6,662 nucleotides of DNA from positions 1-6,662 of the forward strand of contig CAYVAU010000071.1 in the NCBI GenBank assembly GCA_964448445.1, given 5' to 3'. Shown piece after piece: positions 4,868 to 6,662 of this stretch. The first letter of the stretch is position 1. Each line of letters starts with the position of its first letter. The translations under genes and the position numbers were made by a program. The notes beneath the pieces are model-generated. The model ran no database searches, was not told the DNA's origin, and saw only the letters and a list, made by a program, of their open reading frames with translations. Source of the stretch: B73-G16 sp964448445. GTDB taxonomy: Bacteria > Desulfobacterota > B13-G15.

Positions 4868-5943
4868 AGAGGTATGCCTCTATGAATTCGTCAAGGTCGC
4901 CATCGAGGACCCTGTCCGCATCCCCTCGTTCCACCCCTGTCCTGTGATCCTTGACCAATCGGTAGGGCTGAAGAATATAGGAGCGGATCTGATTTCCCCA
5001 TGCAATCTCCTTCTGATTTTTGTGGATCTCCTTCCACTTTTGCAGTCTCTTCTGTCTCTCGAGTTCGTAAAGCCTGGCCTTGAGGATCTTTAGGGCCATT
5101 ACCTTGTTCTGGTGCTGGGAGCGTTCGTTCTGACACTGCACCACAATACCCGTGGGTATGTGGGTGATCCTTACTGCCGTTTCCGTCTTGTTTACGTGTT
5201 GTCCCCCGGGGCCACTCGAGCGGAAGGTCTCGATCTTCAGATCCGATTCCCTGATGTCGATCTGGATGTCATCGGGGGTTTCCGGAAAGACCGAGACGGA
5301 AGCAAAGGAGGTATGACGGCGCCTGCTGGCATCAAAAGGGGAGATCCTCACAAGGCGATGCACACCCGTTTCCCCTTTCAGATAGCCGTAAGCATACTCG
5401 CCCCTCACCAGGACCGTGGCGCTCTTTATCCCGGCCTCCTCTCCATGGGTGATGTCCACAACTTCTGCCTTCCACCCCCTTCCTTCAGCAAAACGCAGAT
5501 ACATCCTCAAAAGCATCTCGGCCCAATCCTGGGCCTCCGTACCTCCGGCACCGGCATTGATGCTGAGGAAGGCGTTGGCTTTGTCAACCGGGTCGGCAAA
5601 GAGCCTTTCTATCTCCCAGCGGTGGACTTCCCGTTCAAGCTTGTCAAGTCGCTCCTGGGCCTCCTTGAGGAAATCCTGGTCCTCTTCGGACATCTCTAGA
5701 AGCAACTCTATTTCCTCCTGTTCGCGCTTTACCAGTTCCCACCGTGAGATATCCCTCTCCAGACTACCCTTTTCCTGCAGCAACTTCCTCGCCCTTTGAT
5801 AATCCTGCCAAAAGTCAGGCTTCGATTCCTCTGTGAGGATTTCCTCAAGTTTCCGGTGCTTTGCGGGCAGGTCAAAGATACCCTCCGAGGAATTCCACCC
5901 TCCTTTTGAGCTCTTCGAACTTCTGCCTCAATTCCTCCTTCAT
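4827..5943 (-). CDS. prfB: Peptide chain release factor 2 (RF2), with +1 programmed frameshift
   Basis: RF2 reads UGA and UAA in the ribosomal A site and triggers peptide release. The reading frame begins at ATG 5943, with AGGGAGG 6 nt upstream, runs 23 codons to an in-frame TGA (5874-5872), and continues in the +1 frame from GAC (5873-5871), giving 371 residues in all. After the shift it holds the coiled N-terminal domain, INAGAGGTEAQDWAEML (about 127-143), the stop-codon-reading SPF tripeptide (201-203) and the catalytic GGQ in SSGPGGQHVNKTETAVRIT (GGQ 246-248). These lie close to the E. coli positions. A start at 5783 would lose about 53 residues and is wrong. Expression should be autoregulated: low RF2 slows termination at the TGA and increases frameshifting. 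The gene follows sfsA by about 50 bp and overlaps hemD by 41 bp. Confidence 0.97.
4866..4883 (-). repeat. Inverted repeat over the hemD start codon
   Basis: On the minus strand ATAGAGG (4883-4877), loop CATA and CCTCTAT (4872-4866) form a perfect 7-bp stem with a 4-nt loop. It takes in the only GAGG near the start and the first bases of the hemD ATG (4867-4865). It lies within prfB codons. In RNA it could mask hemD initiation until ribosomes finishing prfB open it, but it may also be chance. Confidence 0.45.
5871..5886 (-). promoter_or_regulatory. Programmed +1 frameshift site of prfB
   Basis: Minus strand GGAGGG TAT CTT TGA C: an internal Shine-Dalgarno-like element (5886-5881), 3 nt of spacing, the slippery CTT (5877-5875), the in-frame TGA (5874-5872) and the following C (5871). 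From TAT onward it is identical to the well-studied E. coli site, and the element before it plays the same role as E. coli AGGGGG. The ribosome slips from CUU to UUU and resumes at GAC. Confidence 0.97.
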
Positions 5944-5972
5944 CTTCGCCTCCCTTATGAATATAGCGATTC

Positions 5973-5996
5973 TGAGGGACCAAAGCCAGGCCCTCA
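5973..5996 (-). repeat. Inverted repeat between sfsA and prfB
   Basis: TGAGGG (5996-5991, beginning with the sfsA stop codon) pairs with CCCTCA (5978-5973). It is extended by CC/GG across a bulged T and leaves a loop of about 7 nt. No T-tract follows, so it is not a usual intrinsic terminator. It could be an mRNA processing or stability hairpin in the 50-bp gap before prfB. A TATATT just downstream (around 5964-5959) is the only -10-like sequence, without a good -35. Confidence 0.35.
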
Positions 5997-6662
5997 AAGG
6001 ATAACAGGTATGCGCCTTGCGTCAAGGACCGTTCCCTCACCCACGGTGAAACACAGGGCTTCGACCATCACCCCTCCCTCTACTGCCTCCGTTAGAGCTT
6101 CCGCGAAACCGGGGTCGATTTCCCTGTTTGGCACAAAGGCAGAGGCATCTTCCCTGAGGACCATGAAGGTGACAAGGGCCGCACTCCCTGCGGAGGAAAG
6201 CTTCTGCAAGGCCCTTAGATGACCCCTGCCCCGGGCAGTTGGGGCATCGGGGAAAAGGGCCAAGCCGTTCCTGACGAGGGTGACCGATTTTGCCTCGATC
6301 CAGAGATCCCTACCCCGCCAGCGGGCAAAGAAGTCAAACCTCTTTCCACCCCCCTTCACCTCGGGTCTAAGGCCCTTTAGGTCCTGAAGGTGGGGGAGTA
6401 TTCCCTTGGAGATGCTCCAGGGAAGGAGCCTATTGGCCATCCTGGAATCGACCAGGATCCAGATCCTGCCGTCGGACACACCCCAAAGATCGAGGTCCGT
6501 CTTGCGCCTTGTCGAAGTCCGGGGCTTGAGGAGGACGGTCCTTCCAGGGACCAAGACCCCTTGGAGCCTTCCGGAATTGGGCAGGAAGGCCCTCTGGATC
6601 TTCCCCTCAACCTGGACTTCCACCAGGAAGCGGTTGACCCTGTTGAGGAATGTCCCTTTTAT
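5994..6662 (-). CDS. sfsA: DNA/RNA nuclease SfsA (sugar fermentation stimulation protein), N-terminus cut by window edge
   Basis: 222 residues are visible, reading from the right edge (IKGTFLNRVNRFLVEVQVEG...). About 8-12 N-terminal residues are missing compared with E. coli SfsA (234 residues), so the true start lies outside the window. The N-terminal OB-like segment carries FLPNSGRLQGVLVPG, the counterpart of the conserved PNTG motif. The C-terminal nuclease-like domain has RFDF (visible residues 108-111), EAKSVTL (123-129, the E-x-K of restriction-endonuclease folds) and FPDAPTARGRGHLRAL, all typical of the family. E. coli SfsA was found through maltose metabolism and is linked to nucleic acid binding; nuclease activity follows from family annotation and the fold. 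It is the first visible gene of the sfsA-prfB-hemD-CooT cluster. Confidence 0.93.
   Translation of the reverse strand: MKGTFLNRVNRFLVEVQVEGKIQRAFLPNSGRLQGVLVPGRTVLLKPRTSTRRKTDLDLWGVSDGRIWILVDSRMANRLLPWSISKGILPHLQDLKGLRPEVKGGGKRFDFFARWRGRDLWIEAKSVTLVRNGLALFPDAPTARGRGHLRALQKLSSAGSAALVTFMVLREDASAFVPNREIDPGFAEALTEAVEGGVMVEALCFTVGEGTVLDARRIPVIL

Noticed and set aside
5112..5699. 195-codon plus-strand frame opposite prfB
   Set aside because: Antisense shadow of the highly conserved RF2 coding region; its translation resembles no family.
5784..5943. prfB as a broken gene because of the in-frame TGA
   Set aside because: The TGA sits in the canonical RF2 programmed frameshift context and both frames join into a full-length protein.

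Overview
The window looks like compact bacterial chromosome from a free-living, probably thermophilic organism. Genes are packed head to tail with 4 to 41 bp overlaps. Arginine is written mostly as AGG, the proteins are rich in Lys, Glu and Arg, and strong GGAGG-type ribosome binding sites are common. A CooT-type small protein and a pairing of MTA deaminase with an MTIP-like phosphorylase would suit a Desulfobacterota (former deltaproteobacterial) thermophile. That placement is an inference from gene content, not a proof. I see no mobile element, CRISPR array, tRNA or rRNA.

Region 1 (1-851, minus strand): a small heat shock protein of the Hsp20 family is followed by a strong intrinsic terminator, then by a staphylococcal-nuclease-like protein cut off by the left window edge. 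The terminator lies inside the 5' end of the nuclease reading frame and encodes the core of its signal peptide. This is the most unusual piece of layout in the window.

Region 2 (852-962): a 111 bp divergent intergenic region between hsp20 and the plus-strand operon. It carries the hsp20 leader, which has two copies of a GGAGGTGA element and an upstream CCTTTC able to pair with the Shine-Dalgarno region.

Region 3 (963-3937, plus strand): a four-gene operon with overlapping junctions, in the order MTAP/MTIP-family nucleoside phosphorylase, MTA/SAH deaminase (MtaD), Mut7-C PIN-like protein with a zinc ribbon, and RsmD 16S rRNA methyltransferase. The first two fit a two-step salvage of 5'-methylthioadenosine through methylthioinosine. 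The phosphorylase carries Asn and Ala where MTA phosphorylases carry the adenine-recognising Asp residues, which supports this route.

Region 4 (3921-6662, minus strand): a second compact operon that converges on the first and overlaps it by 17 bp. In transcription order it holds sfsA (start off the right edge), prfB (release factor 2 with a canonical +1 programmed frameshift), hemD (uroporphyrinogen-III synthase) and a CooT-family nickel-binding protein. Each of the last two starts inside the end of the gene before it.

No wholly new system is evident. The points worth a second look are the terminator inside the nuclease frame, the predicted deaminase-first MTA salvage operon, the altered acidic site in the Mut7-C protein, and the hairpin over the hemD start inside prfB.
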